Shown here piece by piece: positions 9,407 to 20,087 of a DNA stretch of 64,000 nt. Under the pieces are notes generated by a model. The model was not told the origin of the DNA. It saw only the letters and a list, made by a program, of their open reading frames with translations, and did no database searches. Origin of the DNA: Picocystis sp. L7 (Eukaryota > Chlorophyta > Picocystophyceae > Picocystales > Picocystaceae). The position numbers and the translations under genes were made by a program. How positions within the stretch are numbered: position 1 is the first letter of the stretch; every line of letters starts with the position of its first letter. The stretch lies in NCBI GenBank assembly GCA_020975725.1, contig QXJR01000012.1, forward strand, positions 659,501 through 723,500. The letters run 5' to 3'.

Positions 9407-11251
9407 TTAATGGAAGCGTATCCATTGCAGTTCCAGCTCAAGGGTGCCCTGTTTGGCGCCGAGTAGGTGAAACATGGCCTCCTCCGATCTCTGGGTTATT
9501 TCTGAAACTTTCACGTTCACGTGACCCAGCACATTGTTGCGTCCAAAGTCCTTGTCTTTCACCTGTACTTCCAGGATACTGTCGCGTGGTATCGAGACAA
9601 ATTCAATGGTCTCATTCCATGCTGGATTGGCATTGTTCTTTATCACAGTTGTTGACTTCTTCTGCAGGTAGTTTCTTTCGCCCCTCTTCTTGTGCTCGTG
9701 CTTATTGACCACCTTCAACGACACGTACGCATCCGCCTGGCCGAACCAGTCGCTGCTCAAAAGATCTTTGGCTTCTACTACTCGGACGATCAGTGCACCT
9801 ATCTCAGCACCAGCGTCGCCAGCAGGCATCTCCCTGATAGGATTGCACAACAGGGAGAGCTGCAGTTCACCGCGTCCTTCCCCGCAACTATCTTCTGAAA
9901 AATCCTCCAGGCCGAGGGGGAGCCACGCGATCTTCTCAACACCGGGTTCCAAATCATTCAGCCAAAACTTGTGCCTGCCCAAGAGCTCCTTTTGCTCAGC
10001 CCCCATGATCATGAAATCCAAGTCGTACACCTCAATGTGTAGAGGTTGAGCATCCGTTTCCTCCACGAGCAGGTCGAATTCTTCGTTCCAGACCGGATTA
10101 AGATTGTTCTTGATCACACTTGTCTTCACTATCCTGGTCTGTCTCGTGTACAAACTGACAAAAGGGTCTGATTTCCCGATTATGTCCGTGTCTGGCAAGT
10201 TTCTGGCAGAGATGACTTTAATGTGAAGGCAATGGGAAGGCCTCAGATATAGATCATCCAGTGGTCCGGTAACGCTCTCATCCAACCAAGGCATCACATA
10301 TCGGTTGGGCCATACCATCATATCTTCTAGGAGGCCTTTGATGAAGGGAATCATCATCTTCTTCACGGCTCCCGCCATAGGAATCCCCTTGCCGAAATCC
10401 AGATCGAAGTAAAACGTTGGCGGCTTCATGAATGTGATGGAAACGGCCCCAAAAAATGGCGGTGTATCCACCAAAGGTTTCAGCAGTATCCTCAGAGTCC
10501 CTTGGAAAACAACATCGGTCACTTTTGGAGACATTTTGGTTCCAAAGGCGTGTATGGCAAGCTGAACAAGGGCAGACCCTCCCCACACCACATCCACATC
10601 AAGAACTACGTGGTCGTCCTTTGGGTCGGGGCGAATCCCTACGATTTCGAGCGGGCTACTCCCCAAGGATAAGGTTTTGAAACCCATGTACTTCACGCTT
10701 GCAGGCTTGTAGTGCTCAAAGAGCGGCTCAATGTTCTCCCTGAGGTTTTTGCAGAACATGCGGTCGTAATATGGCCACAACTGATGCATAATATTGTTGA
10801 CCCAATCCACCTTGGCAAAAGTGAGCTGCTTCACCCAAGACGGGATTTCTCCAAGCACGATACGAAGAACCTGGAGCTTCAGTAGGTCATGCATGGTCAT
10901 GTTGTTCATGATCACTATCTTTTCCTGCTTCCTCCTCAGCTTGGAGCGATAGAAGTACCCGATGACAGTCCCAAAGAGCAGTCCGGTGACGATGCCAATT
11001 GAAGATTCCCACGGATTCTCGAAGAACATCACGGAGTTGTAAATCGCCACCAGGATCATGACGATCATAATGATCGGAAACGGTCCCGAGAGATCCCGTT
11101 TCAGCACGCGTAGCTTTCGCTTGGCGACCTGCAGGTAGGACGTTCCGATTTCCGACACGTCGGACTCTCCACCTTCGCTTTCTTCGTCGCTTTCCATGTC
11201 GACCACGGGGTAGAGATCCCTCGTCAGTTCCATTTCGTCTTCTTGCACCAT
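9407..11251 (-). CDS. Extended-synaptotagmin-like membrane-contact protein (TM, SMP, two C2 domains)
   Basis: The protein has 614 residues. An acidic N-terminus is followed by two close hydrophobic segments (about 58-77 and 84-101) that can form a membrane hairpin. Residues about 130-330 match an SMP lipid-transfer domain (for example SWVKQLTFAKVDWVN and VWPNRYVMPW). Two C2 domains follow (about 335-450 and 480-614), each with a calcium-loop pattern: GKSDPFVSLYT and GQADAYVSLKV, and NPVWNEEFDLLVEE and NPAWNETIEFV. This order is that of plant synaptotagmins and animal extended synaptotagmins, which tether ER to plasma membrane and move lipids. The start at 11251 (MVQEDEMEL) was preferred over in-frame ATGs further up because the upstream reading has no domain character. 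Confidence 0.9.
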   Translation of the reverse strand: MVQEDEMELTRDLYPVVDMESDEESEGGESDVSEIGTSYLQVAKRKLRVLKRDLSGPFPIIMIVMILVAIYNSVMFFENPWESSIGIVTGLLFGTVIGYFYRSKLRRKQEKIVIMNNMTMHDLLKLQVLRIVLGEIPSWVKQLTFAKVDWVNNIMHQLWPYYDRMFCKNLRENIEPLFEHYKPASVKYMGFKTLSLGSSPLEIVGIRPDPKDDHVVLDVDVVWGGSALVQLAIHAFGTKMSPKVTDVVFQGTLRILLKPLVDTPPFFGAVSITFMKPPTFYFDLDFGKGIPMAGAVKKMMIPFIKGLLEDMMVWPNRYVMPWLDESVTGPLDDLYLRPSHCLHIKVISARNLPDTDIIGKSDPFVSLYTRQTRIVKTSVIKNNLNPVWNEEFDLLVEETDAQPLHIEVYDLDFMIMGAEQKELLGRHKFWLNDLEPGVEKIAWLPLGLEDFSEDSCGEGRGELQLSLLCNPIREMPAGDAGAEIGALIVRVVEAKDLLSSDWFGQADAYVSLKVVNKHEHKKRGERNYLQKKSTTVIKNNANPAWNETIEFVSIPRDSILEVQVKDKDFGRNNVLGHVNVKVSEITQRSEEAMFHLLGAKQGTLELELQWIRFH

Positions 11252-12571
11252 GGCGTGTCGTCCACGAGGAAGACGTGCACCACGTCTTGTTGAAATTGGA
11301 GATTCGGGTTCGACTGGATCCTCAGGGTTCGATCGCGTCCCCTTGATCGGGGGAAACCGAAACGAAAAGGGAACGCAGCCCCAATCCAAACCAGGGTCGT
11401 TTCCCCCATCCAGACTGGGGTCATTGGATGAGACAACGTACGACAACAGCACCCAGAATGAAAAGTCGAAGCGGATTGGAAGATCGATGCAGAGAGGAGG
11501 GGTGGGGAAGAACGGAGTGGAAAGAACCACCCAACCCGACGTGCAGGATGCACGAATCCAAAGGGGAACGCAAAACCGTCTCCGGGCATCCGGTAGTCAT
11601 GGAGAAGGGAAGAACGGGAAGGATGAGCGGCAACAAACAATGACACCCGTTTGCGAGCTTGTCCTCTAGTATAGTGAATTCGATTAACAATCGATGCAAG
11701 GACAGCAGCTCGGGGCAAAATGCCAAAGTCTCCAAGCCATACGCTGGCCCGTGGCGGCAAAACGAAGATGGTATGTGATGCCCTCCACAGCATCCTGGTT
11801 GGCGAACGCACCATGCACAAGCCAGAACCAAACCCACACAAAGACAAAGAGTGTAGACAGGTGGGGCATCAATCGTTGTCACTTGATTGATAGGTGTTTG
11901 CAAAAGCCGTAGAGATTTCATTGAAAGGGGTCGATCCCTGCACACACGATTGATGCATCCCTTCCATAATTCACGTTCCCTTACTCGCCAAGCGAAGGGG
12001 GAGTGTAGTTCAGCAAGTCGCGATGTCGCTATCGAATGCCGCGAAATTCTACTTTGTACGAAACAAAACAAGGGCCCGAGCAGTACATAGGATTGATGAT
12101 TTGCAACACGAGAAGTAGATACTAGCTTCGGAACAAACAAAAGGTTCATTCCGGCGAATCTCGATCATGCATTGCTAGAAGATTGCATGGACAAGACACC
12201 CTATCGTTCACTCACGTGTGTTGCAACCTACTTCCTGTATCGACCGTTTGCCGCCACATTGCCCTATCATTCTTGGTCAAGGACTTTTGCCGGGAAAGTT
12301 CGGGGTGCATTCCTTGGACCCCCATGCTACAGCCTCCTTCGTTCCCCCGACTCTCCCTGTGTTTCTCCCTCAGGGTCGAACCCAACCATGCTTCCCGCCA
12401 GATCGAAGCAGACGCAAGATCAGGGTCCGCCTTCACCTACGTCATGAGGCGGCTGTCTTCGTTTGCAAAGCATTTGAGATCGAAAGGCGCCAGCAGGGCC
12501 TGCACGTCGAATTTTGACCTCGCAGGTGAAGGGTAAGCCACCGATTTTCGCTCATCCGTCCAACGTGCGAC
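11252..12571. other. Intergenic region, 1.3 kb, divergent
   Basis: This lies between the divergent starts of the synaptotagmin-like and subtilisin genes. It holds short open frames on both strands without domain character. It is less GC-rich than the coding regions around it. I see no tRNA, repeat or other feature that I can support. Promoters of both genes should be here. Confidence 0.5.
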
Positions 12572-14674
12572 ATGTCTCTGGGACGATGTGTGCTTCTCCT
12601 CTTGCCGTGTGCTTGGTGTTTTTTCACAACATGGATCGGTAAGGCCCATGCAAACCACGAGTTCCACGTGACAGTGAATCCAATCGAAGCTCTCCTGGAA
12701 CATGCAATTGATCGTCCGACCTTCCAGCGAGAGAAGGTGGGGGAAAGAAGCCTGAATCGTGCAAGCAGCTGCTCTGAACACATCATCAGGTTCACCGGAC
12801 ACAATGTAACAGAGGCACGAGCTCGAGAGACCGTAGAAAGCACCCTGTTACAGTATGCACCTGAATGTGCGATTGTCATCAAAACTTTTGCCATGAAAAC
12901 GAGCCCCGTTGTCGTAGCCCAGCTATCCAAGGAAGGCGCTGAAATAGCTCAGCAGAATGGAATGGTTGTAGAGGAGTCCCTGGCAGTGTTTGCTCTTACC
13001 GGATCCGATGCACAGCGCTTCAGGGATCCTTCTGCTTTCTTTTCGCTGGAGGCTCAAGGGCAGCAGGTTTCACCTCCATGGGGGCTTGACAGGATCGATC
13101 AACGTCAACTTCCGCTGAACGAGCTCTACCGCTTTAACTTCACAGGAGAAGGTGTCCATGTCTATGTCCTTGACACTGGTATCAACGCTGAACACGTTGA
13201 ATTTTCAGGCAGGGTAGGCAACGGGCGCGACTTTGTCGATGACGATGATGACCCAGAGGATTGCAATGGTCACGGAACGCACTGTGCGGGAATTGCAGTT
13301 GGAGAGGTGGCCGGTGTGGCAAAGAGGGCAACCGTCCATGCAGTTCGCGTATTGGGTTGTACTGGGGCAGGTACAACTGCCAATGTCATGGCCGGCCTGG
13401 CATGGGTAATGGACCAAGTCAGCTCTCACGCGGAACCATCTGTGGTGAGCATGTCCTTGGGTGGAGGCGCAAACACAGCATTGGACGCGGCTGTAGAAGA
13501 AGTGGTCGCAAGTGGAATTCCAGTAGTGGTGGCGGCTGGTAACGAAGGTCAGGATGCCTGCAATGTCTCCCCTGCGAGGTCACCGCTCTCAATCACTGTG
13601 GCCGCAACCAGGAGGGATGATCGTGTTGCAGATTTCAGCAATCATGGTAGCTGCGTGAATTTAAGTGCACCAGGTGTTGGAGTTTACTCTGCCATTCATA
13701 CTGGTGTGGATACGTACGCGGATTATAGTGGCACATCTATGGCCACGCCACATGTTGCTGGCGTCATTGCATTGTATCTATCTGTACCTGGTCATGGGCG
13801 GGAGTCCCCCGCCGAGGTACTCACTTGGCTCTCGCAAACAGCAGCTCAAGAAGTTATACATAGCCAATTGATGGGCAGTCCTTGCAGAAGTGGAACACCA
13901 AACCTACTTCTTCAAAACTGCATCAATGCAGATGGGAGGCCCTGCACTGCATCCCAAGAAGCGGCTCCAACGTTGCAGCATCCGACAGCCACGGGCAGTG
14001 CTCTGTTGGACGAGTGTAAGACCCTTCATATCCATGTGGAACCTGATAGATTTCCAGAAGAGATTAGTTGGGAACTCTCTCTGCTTCCCGATCAATGTGT
14101 TGCAAAAGGTGGTGCAAGTGGGGCTGTTGTAGAAGTATGCAGTGCTGGACAGTACATTTTTGATATACACGATTCCTATGGTGACGGTATCTGCTGCAAC
14201 CACGGGGAAGGCTACTATCTACTGGTGCTGGATGAAGAAATTATCTACGAAGGCACTGGAGAGTATGGATTTGGCGAGCGAGTGGAATTTGTACTGAATC
14301 AAACTGCTGAACCTCCGCCTTTGGCACAATGCGGGAGCTTAGAAGTGAGCATTACTCCTGATGACTTTCCTCTCGAGGTACAATGGCAATTGGAAAGAGA
14401 TGGAGAGCTCGTCACCACCGGAGACTACAAGGGCATGCTGGTGGACTTGTGCCAAGAGGGAGAGTACCGGTTCAACATCACAGACTCATGGGGAGATGGC
14501 ATATGCTGCGAGCATGGCAAGGGATCCTACACTCTGCGTGTGGATGGTGAGCTACTTCATTGTAGTGACGGGCAGTTTGGGTCCGGTGAAACCATTTCGT
14601 TCCCATACCCATACACCCAATCTGTCTTGCCACCAGGTTGCCCAGAAGCAGAACCGCCTCTTGATGTGCTTTGA
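12572..14674 (+). CDS. Secreted subtilisin-like serine protease (S8) with duplicated C-terminal Cys/Gly domain
   Basis: The protein has 700 residues. The first ~27 form a signal peptide (Leu/Cys-rich core ending near KAHANHE). A pro-region follows. The S8 catalytic domain spans about 165-455 with Asp in [12 protein letters not shown] (D201), His in NGHGTHCAG (H234), oxyanion Asn in AAGNEGQDA (N324) and Ser in [13 protein letters not shown] (S389), so the triad is complete and resembles proteinase K. After it come two copies of a ~95-residue domain (about 487-582 and 592-690). Each has an F-x-E-[EV]-x-W-[EQ] start, a D-S-[YW]-G-D-G-I-C-C core and a G-[EK]-G-x-Y-x-L strand. Similar modules occur in protist and bacterial secreted enzymes; their ligand is unknown to me. 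The product is presumably exported or vacuolar. Confidence 0.92.
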   Translation: MSLGRCVLLLLPCAWCFFTTWIGKAHANHEFHVTVNPIEALLEHAIDRPTFQREKVGERSLNRASSCSEHIIRFTGHNVTEARARETVESTLLQYAPECAIVIKTFAMKTSPVVVAQLSKEGAEIAQQNGMVVEESLAVFALTGSDAQRFRDPSAFFSLEAQGQQVSPPWGLDRIDQRQLPLNELYRFNFTGEGVHVYVLDTGINAEHVEFSGRVGNGRDFVDDDDDPEDCNGHGTHCAGIAVGEVAGVAKRATVHAVRVLGCTGAGTTANVMAGLAWVMDQVSSHAEPSVVSMSLGGGANTALDAAVEEVVASGIPVVVAAGNEGQDACNVSPARSPLSITVAATRRDDRVADFSNHGSCVNLSAPGVGVYSAIHTGVDTYADYSGTSMATPHVAGVIALYLSVPGHGRESPAEVLTWLSQTAAQEVIHSQLMGSPCRSGTPNLLLQNCINADGRPCTASQEAAPTLQHPTATGSALLDECKTLHIHVEPDRFPEEISWELSLLPDQCVAKGGASGAVVEVCSAGQYIFDIHDSYGDGICCNHGEGYYLLVLDEEIIYEGTGEYGFGERVEFVLNQTAEPPPLAQCGSLEVSITPDDFPLEVQWQLERDGELVTTGDYKGMLVDLCQEGEYRFNITDSWGDGICCEHGKGSYTLRVDGELLHCSDGQFGSGETISFPYPYTQSVLPPGCPEAEPPLDVL

Positions 14675-15467
14675 ACGAGCAAGGGATTGCAATCCAGTCC
14701 ATGGCCCTAGCAAGATCGTCCGCAAGTGTGACAGGCTTTCCACCCACCTGTTCTGCTACTTTGTCGAAAGCACGATGAAAAGTCATGTAGCGTATTGCGC
14801 CAGAAAACGCTTTGTAAAGCTATTGTACCTTGAAGTAGCGGGCCGTTTGCGTCCACCATCAACGATTGTCCAAACAGTGTGGCTCTGCAACGCAGCACAA
14901 GTTTAGAGAGTGACGTGTGGGTTGATACTGTGCCCACATTTTTCTGTGGGGTGTGCCAATTATAATCACCCTTCAACAATGGCACACCGTGAGCTTCGCT
15001 TGGTTACGACATCCTGGTGTGCAAATCCCAGAAACTTCATCACGTACTCGCTGTTGTACCAGCGTCCCATGCACGTCTCCTATGGGGTCCCCCGGCCCCA
15101 TCGTGCATGCGCATAGCTTCATGGCTCCATTACTGCTCCTTGTTGGGACACCTGTGACATGTCCTACACGGCATTGCCCAAGGGACACGCGATGGAATGG
15201 ATTTGGAAGCTGCAGCCATCCATTCCTTGCCATCCTCGCTCATCCAGGACACACATGCACACACGGGGATCAGGTTGTCTGTTCTGTTCTCTGGGTTGAC
15301 CCAGCCCATTCCCCTTCATCTTTCTCACCTCGGATTGTGTGGCAGGGAGACGGTCGGTTGGACACCCCACACCCCCAGCTTCCTGCATTGTGATTGGTGG
15401 GACGGTCTCGGTTTCTCGGACGGACCAAAGCACGAACAAAAACCAAAGCACGGACCAAAGCACAGAC
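14675..15467 (+). other. Intergenic region between subtilisin and phosphatase genes
   Basis: This 793-base spacer lies between two genes on the same strand. It must hold the 3' end of the protease mRNA and the promoter of the phosphatase. No further gene, RNA or repeat is evident. Just before the phosphatase start, a short imperfect repeat of ACCAAAGCAC occurs three times (about 15424-15466). Confidence 0.45.
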
Positions 15468-16562
15468 ATGGCGATTGCTCGGCGCGTCCAAACGGTCCAT
15501 GGACGGCGGTTTCGGGGAGGCAGGAGGCACGTGAAGTGCGCCTGCGCGATCCAGGAAAAGACCTTGAGGCTTGCCGCGGCAGCCGTGGCCATCCCGCACC
15601 CAGCCAAGGCGGAAACCGGTGGCGAGGACGCCTGGTTCGTGGCGGAAGCGTTCCATGGCGCAGTGGGCGTGGCCGACGGCGTCAGCGGATGGGCGGAAGA
15701 CGGAGTGGATCCTGGAGACTACGCCAGAATGTTCATGGACGCCTGCAAGCAGCTGCTGGAGCAGTCCGCGATCGACGACGCCGTTCAAAGCAACAAGGAC
15801 ACCGATGAATCCGAGGATTTGGAAGACAGAAGAAAAAGGTTGAGGAGGGAAAGGAAGAAGCTTTTGGATCCAGTGGGACTTCTGGCGCATGGACAGGCAC
15901 GCACCAGGGTGCTAGGAGCGGCCACGGCGTGCGTAGCGCTGCTGGATCACGACACGTTGAGGGTCGCCCACGTGGGAGACAGCGGTGCACGTGTACTTCG
16001 AAAGGGAGAGTTCGTCGGAAGCACCACCGTTCAACAGCACATGTTCAACTGTCCATTTCAACTCAGCCACGAGGAACTCGTGGAAACCACCGACACCGCC
16101 GAGGATGACGCAGAATACATTGAGTGGAACCTCGAAGAGGGAGATACCGTCGTCGTGGCCAGCGATGGACTGTTCGACAACGTGTTCGACGAGGACATTG
16201 CGAAAATCGTAGCCGAAGTGGAAAGGAGGGTTGCCGAAGAAGCAGTGCTATTGGGAGAGGGCAAGCACGAGGGTCTGGAGATGGGCAGGAACCTCAGCAA
16301 GTCAGTGGCGGAGGCTTTGGTTGGAGCGGCCGTCCAGAAGTCTCAAGATATGGAATACATTTCCCCGTTTGTTACCGAAGCACTCAACCAAGGGATGGAA
16401 GGACAGTTGCTATCTCCATGGGAACGTATTCTTGGGAAAAAGCTCACTGGGGGAAAAGTGGATGATATCACAGTGGTAGTTGCGAAAGTCGTTGAGAGCA
16501 GGATCATGAAGGACTTCTCTATGGAGCACGAAGCCCACACGTCTGTCGAAACCATGCAATAA
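15468..16562 (+). CDS. PP2C-type phosphatase resembling plastid PSII-core phosphatase PBCP
   Basis: The protein has 364 residues. The N-terminus (MAIARRVQTVHGRRFRGGRR) fits a plastid transit peptide and decided the start. PP2C metal-binding elements are present: GGEDAWFV and VGVADGVSGWAEDGVDPG near the beginning, HVGDSGARVLRKG in the middle, ASDGLFDNVFDEDI, and GKVDDITVVVAKV at the end. The phrases HPAKAETGGEDAWF, DGVSGWA and WERILGKKLTGGKVDD match plant PBCP, which removes phosphate from PSII core proteins (D1, D2, CP43) and counters the STN8 kinase. The wider PP2C/SpoIIE-like group also contains TAP38-unrelated proteins, so orthology is inferred from motif spelling. An acidic insert around residues 100-125 (NKDTDESEDLEDRRKRLRRE) is unlike the plant protein as I remember it. 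Confidence 0.87.
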   Translation: MAIARRVQTVHGRRFRGGRRHVKCACAIQEKTLRLAAAAVAIPHPAKAETGGEDAWFVAEAFHGAVGVADGVSGWAEDGVDPGDYARMFMDACKQLLEQSAIDDAVQSNKDTDESEDLEDRRKRLRRERKKLLDPVGLLAHGQARTRVLGAATACVALLDHDTLRVAHVGDSGARVLRKGEFVGSTTVQQHMFNCPFQLSHEELVETTDTAEDDAEYIEWNLEEGDTVVVASDGLFDNVFDEDIAKIVAEVERRVAEEAVLLGEGKHEGLEMGRNLSKSVAEALVGAAVQKSQDMEYISPFVTEALNQGMEGQLLSPWERILGKKLTGGKVDDITVVVAKVVESRIMKDFSMEHEAHTSVETMQ

Positions 16563-18767
16563 ATCGGATGGAGACCGCATGTCACTCAAATAGCGCATAA
16601 CATCAATGACCGCCATCTACCTATGGGACAGAAAGTGAGACGATTCATAGCTTTCAGATAGCTCTATCGTTGAACTCTTTTTCTGCCAGAGCTAGGTCGC
16701 TACAAAGCTTCTCCTACCGGTGACATCTGCACAGTCCATACTACATCCCGTCAGATTCATGCGAATCTGTAGTGACCTTTCTCGATTTACTTTTCCCCTT
16801 CTAAATCTTCTTCTGTAGGCCGGATGGACCATCGGTTGATGCATGGACTCCTTTCTCCTTTTCCTCCGACTGCTTGGCTGTGCATCCCTCGGGTGCAAGG
16901 TCCTTGCAGCTTCATGCAAATCAGTCTTGGGGTTGTGCAGTCTGTGTCCCAGTCCTTCCTTCCCATCCTCCAAAGAAGTGAAGCATTTTTAGAGCTTTTG
17001 GTAGCTGCAATTTGAGTCCGTAAAGCTCCAACTGTGCTTTGCCCGGGAGGCTTCACAAAGCTCCACTTCAGCACACAAAGACCTTGCCGATTCCATCGTT
17101 TGGAGTAGCTGTGGGTTGGTTTTTCCGTCATCTTGGCATCGAAGTTGCACGATCACGTCCACAAATTGCATCGTTTTACGATTAGTCCGCTACTCTGCGC
17201 AACACCTAATGCGTGCATTCATCCGGCACTCACTTGTTCACAATAGAGCAGGCACCCTGCACTTGAGAATCGTGCAAACAGAGCGTTTTTCGGGACAATG
17301 ATGAGCATCCCTTTGATATGCAAGTTATGAAGTCACTTCTATGGGAGTTACAATCGTTCATTCCGGTGACTATGCTTTTGTGGGTCTTCGCTTCCTTGAA
17401 CATAGATCCTTGTGTTTCAGGGAGAAGAACTGTATCTTACTTAGAGTGGAAGATGCTACGCTTGGATGCACTAAATTCCTTGTCAATGACAGAAGGTCCT
17501 TCCGTTTGCAATGGTCCCACTACGATACAAAACCTTTCCTACTACTCGGAAATCAATACGAGGGGTCGATGCTTCGCTTCAATGCCGTTCCTAGGCTTTG
17601 ATTGGATTCGTTCAAAGCATCGTTTTTCATCCGAAGATAAGCTTTGTTACCATGAGAATTTCGGATCTACTCCATTCCTTGATTCGACGTAAGATTGACT
17701 TGTAAATTTCGTTCCACCAGTAGCTCTTGCTTCCGTAGGGGTGAGTCCATATCTTGTTCGCTCTTCCAAGGGCCACAACAAACTCACCAAGCATACTCTT
17801 CTACACCACTACTGGACGATTCAATGCCACGGCTCGGGATGCAAAATAATCTTTCTTGTCAATTTCGGCCAAGGATTGGGCTAGGGCCACAAGGAGATGC
17901 AACTCTTTCTCTTGCTTTACCAATACATTCCATGGTGCTATTGCACGTGCTGGACCCATTAGAAATGCGGCATGCTCCGCTTCTTTTTCCTAGATTGCAT
18001 CCGATGCATTAGCGGCAACGCTCTTATGCCCCCAATTCCGTGTCTGCATGTTTCTCGCGAGTTGTCAATATAGGCACCTCCCCAACTTGGGATGTATAAA
18101 GGGCAAGTGCTTGCGCTTCACCCTCTTCATGTTGTACAAGCTCCATCAACCGGTCTGTCGGTTCGAAACGCTTGGAGGATGCGATTTCCGTCTCTTTTGC
18201 CTCTCGTTTGGCGTTGCGACAGTACAACGACTCATGAGGTGTCGTTTTGGCCGTACCTTCAGTTGGCTACACTAGTTGTCCCAAAAGGTCCTCGCTATGT
18301 TCGCCCCAAAACCAGAGTGTTGTCCCACTTGCCTTGCGATATTTTACCAAAAGACTTCCTATTCGTGCGTCCGAGCATCCACATTGCAATCGGTTGCTTC
18401 TCTTGCGTTGCATTTCTAGACCACCTCCTCCACTCCTTCCACCTCCTCCGTGACACAAAGGTATCAGCTGCGAACTTTCCAAGCGGAATCGTCAGGACAT
18501 GTTCCACTCCATTCAATTGTTGCGCTCCAGGCGCGGTTAGTGACCGCATCACTCGAAACGTCGACATCTCACCAGCCATGCTTTGCACTGGTCGGTGCAT
18601 TCCGGTTCATGTTCGGAACTGCCAATGCCCCCCTTTCGGTCGGGTTTCGAAAACCGAAAACAGCCGAAAACACGAGGAAGGGATCGAAGTGGGGACATTG
18701 CAGGAATGGGAACAGACACACAAGGTGCGAGGAGAGGTTTCAGGTAGTAGAATAAAGAATAGATGGC
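16563..18767. other. 2.2-kb stretch with no supportable gene, lower GC
   Basis: This lies between the phosphatase 3' end and the 3' end of the aminotransferase gene, so no promoter is needed here. It is visibly richer in A/T than the flanking coding DNA. Only short frames occur: the longest, about 230 codons (18092-18784 on plus), has no domain character and runs into the aminotransferase gene antisense. On the minus strand several medium frames follow each other between 18600 and 18020. They may be remnants of a decayed gene or element, but I cannot name a family. Confidence 0.5.
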
Positions 18768-20087
18768 TCAGACTCGGCCGGTGAGTCGACCGACAAAATG
18801 GGTGAGGCGGCTTTCAAAATCGTCAAGGGCCTCCATGCCTGCCCAAGCAAAGCAGATGCGGAAGAATCCAGGCTCCAACGCATGCATGTCCCGTCCGGGA
18901 GACAGCAGGATACCTTCTTCTTTCAGCAGACGATCGTAGAGCCTGTCCTCTGCCTCCCACGTGGCTTCATCAAGGAAGCTCCTAAAATCAGCCCAGACGA
19001 AAAGGCCACCCACTGGGAACACGCAAGATGCGCCCACGCGCTGCAAAGCACTCGAAACCTTGTCGTAGGCCGTCTTCAACAGCCGGCGGTTTTCTTCTTC
19101 GAAACGATCCAAAAATTCTTCGTCTTCCAGCATCTCTGCCACTCGATGCTGCAGATCACCTGGGATTGCATGAAAGTACCCCAGTCCACCCAGCACGTTG
19201 TTGAGATCCATGTTGCGGGAGTGGATGAAGCCCACCCGCATTCCACTGGCAGCAAAATCTTTGCTGAGGCCCATGATGGAATGCACTCTTTCATTGCACG
19301 CTTGTGCCAGATCGGGACACTCTTGCACGAGGGATTCCACAGCATCGGCGGACGTGCACACGTTCTCCACCAGACCATTGTACACAGAGCACAGGTAGAT
19401 TTCATCAGAAACCACGTGCATATTTCTTCCCATCGCCCACTTGATGGCCTCTTTCATGCGTTTCAGTTCCATTGCATCTCCACAAGGATTGTGGGGTTGC
19501 GTCAGCAGCAACATTCTGGCCCTCTTCCCGTCCTTTTCGACCTGTCGGGCCGCTTCTTCCAGCGCTTCAGGTCGATTTCCTCGTGCCGCCACCGGTTGCA
19601 CTTGGGCTCGGGTGGACAGATCGGAATCGAAGGAAGGGTAGTACGGTGCTGGTATGATGGCCACGTCTCCTGGATCGCACAGCGAAAAGGCCAGCATTTC
19701 CACTGCAGATCCACAACCGTTGCATGCCGTCACCACGGACGCGTCGGCTCGCGCTGCTTTGGGGAACAGGCGACGTCCCGCCGCCTCTCGCAGGCGCAGG
19801 CATCCACGCATGTCTCCATAACGCAGTGATTCAGGCGGCGGTTGCTTCGCTTCGTGGATGCGTTTTGCGATCCACAGCGATGCTTCGAGTCGATTCTCCG
19901 CCACGGCCAACAGCAGCAGTCCGTTCCGGTTCTCCTTCGACCACGGTCTGCTGGCATCGTTCTCTGCTGTTCCGTGGCGTTGGGCCGCTTCTTCGGCGGT
20001 GAGTGCGCCCAAGAACGCCGCCAGGTACCTCGGAGGCGGTTTCGCGGTGTCTCGCATGCGCCGCGAGAGCACGTCGGACGCGGCCAT
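18768..20087 (-). CDS. ACC-synthase-like class I aminotransferase (PLP-dependent)
   Basis: The protein has 439 residues from ATG 20087 (MAASDVLSRRMRDT). It follows fold-type I aminotransferases: ESLRYGDMRGCLRLREAAGR near the start, NGCGSAVEMLAFSLCDPGD, PAPYYPSFDSDL, LLLTQPHNPCG (the NP motif), VVSDEIYLCSVY (Asp for the PLP ring nitrogen) and GLSKDFAASGMRVGF, where Lys forms the PLP aldimine. The SLSKD-x-[GA]-x-x-G-x-R-[VI]-G spelling and overall pattern are those of ACC synthase and ACS-like aminotransferases. Whether it makes ACC or transaminates amino acids cannot be told from sequence. The frame is open upstream to 20309, but that stretch contains simple GGCGATGGC repeats and is more likely leader. 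There is no clear transit peptide. Confidence 0.88.
   Translation of the reverse strand: MAASDVLSRRMRDTAKPPPRYLAAFLGALTAEEAAQRHGTAENDASRPWSKENRNGLLLLAVAENRLEASLWIAKRIHEAKQPPPESLRYGDMRGCLRLREAAGRRLFPKAARADASVVTACNGCGSAVEMLAFSLCDPGDVAIIPAPYYPSFDSDLSTRAQVQPVAARGNRPEALEEAARQVEKDGKRARMLLLTQPHNPCGDAMELKRMKEAIKWAMGRNMHVVSDEIYLCSVYNGLVENVCTSADAVESLVQECPDLAQACNERVHSIMGLSKDFAASGMRVGFIHSRNMDLNNVLGGLGYFHAIPGDLQHRVAEMLEDEEFLDRFEEENRRLLKTAYDKVSSALQRVGASCVFPVGGLFVWADFRSFLDEATWEAEDRLYDRLLKEEGILLSPGRDMHALEPGFFRICFAWAGMEALDDFESRLTHFVGRLTGRV

Noticed and set aside
18092-18784. Plus-strand frame of about 230 codons as a gene
   Set aside because: No domain character, and it runs into the aminotransferase gene in antisense.
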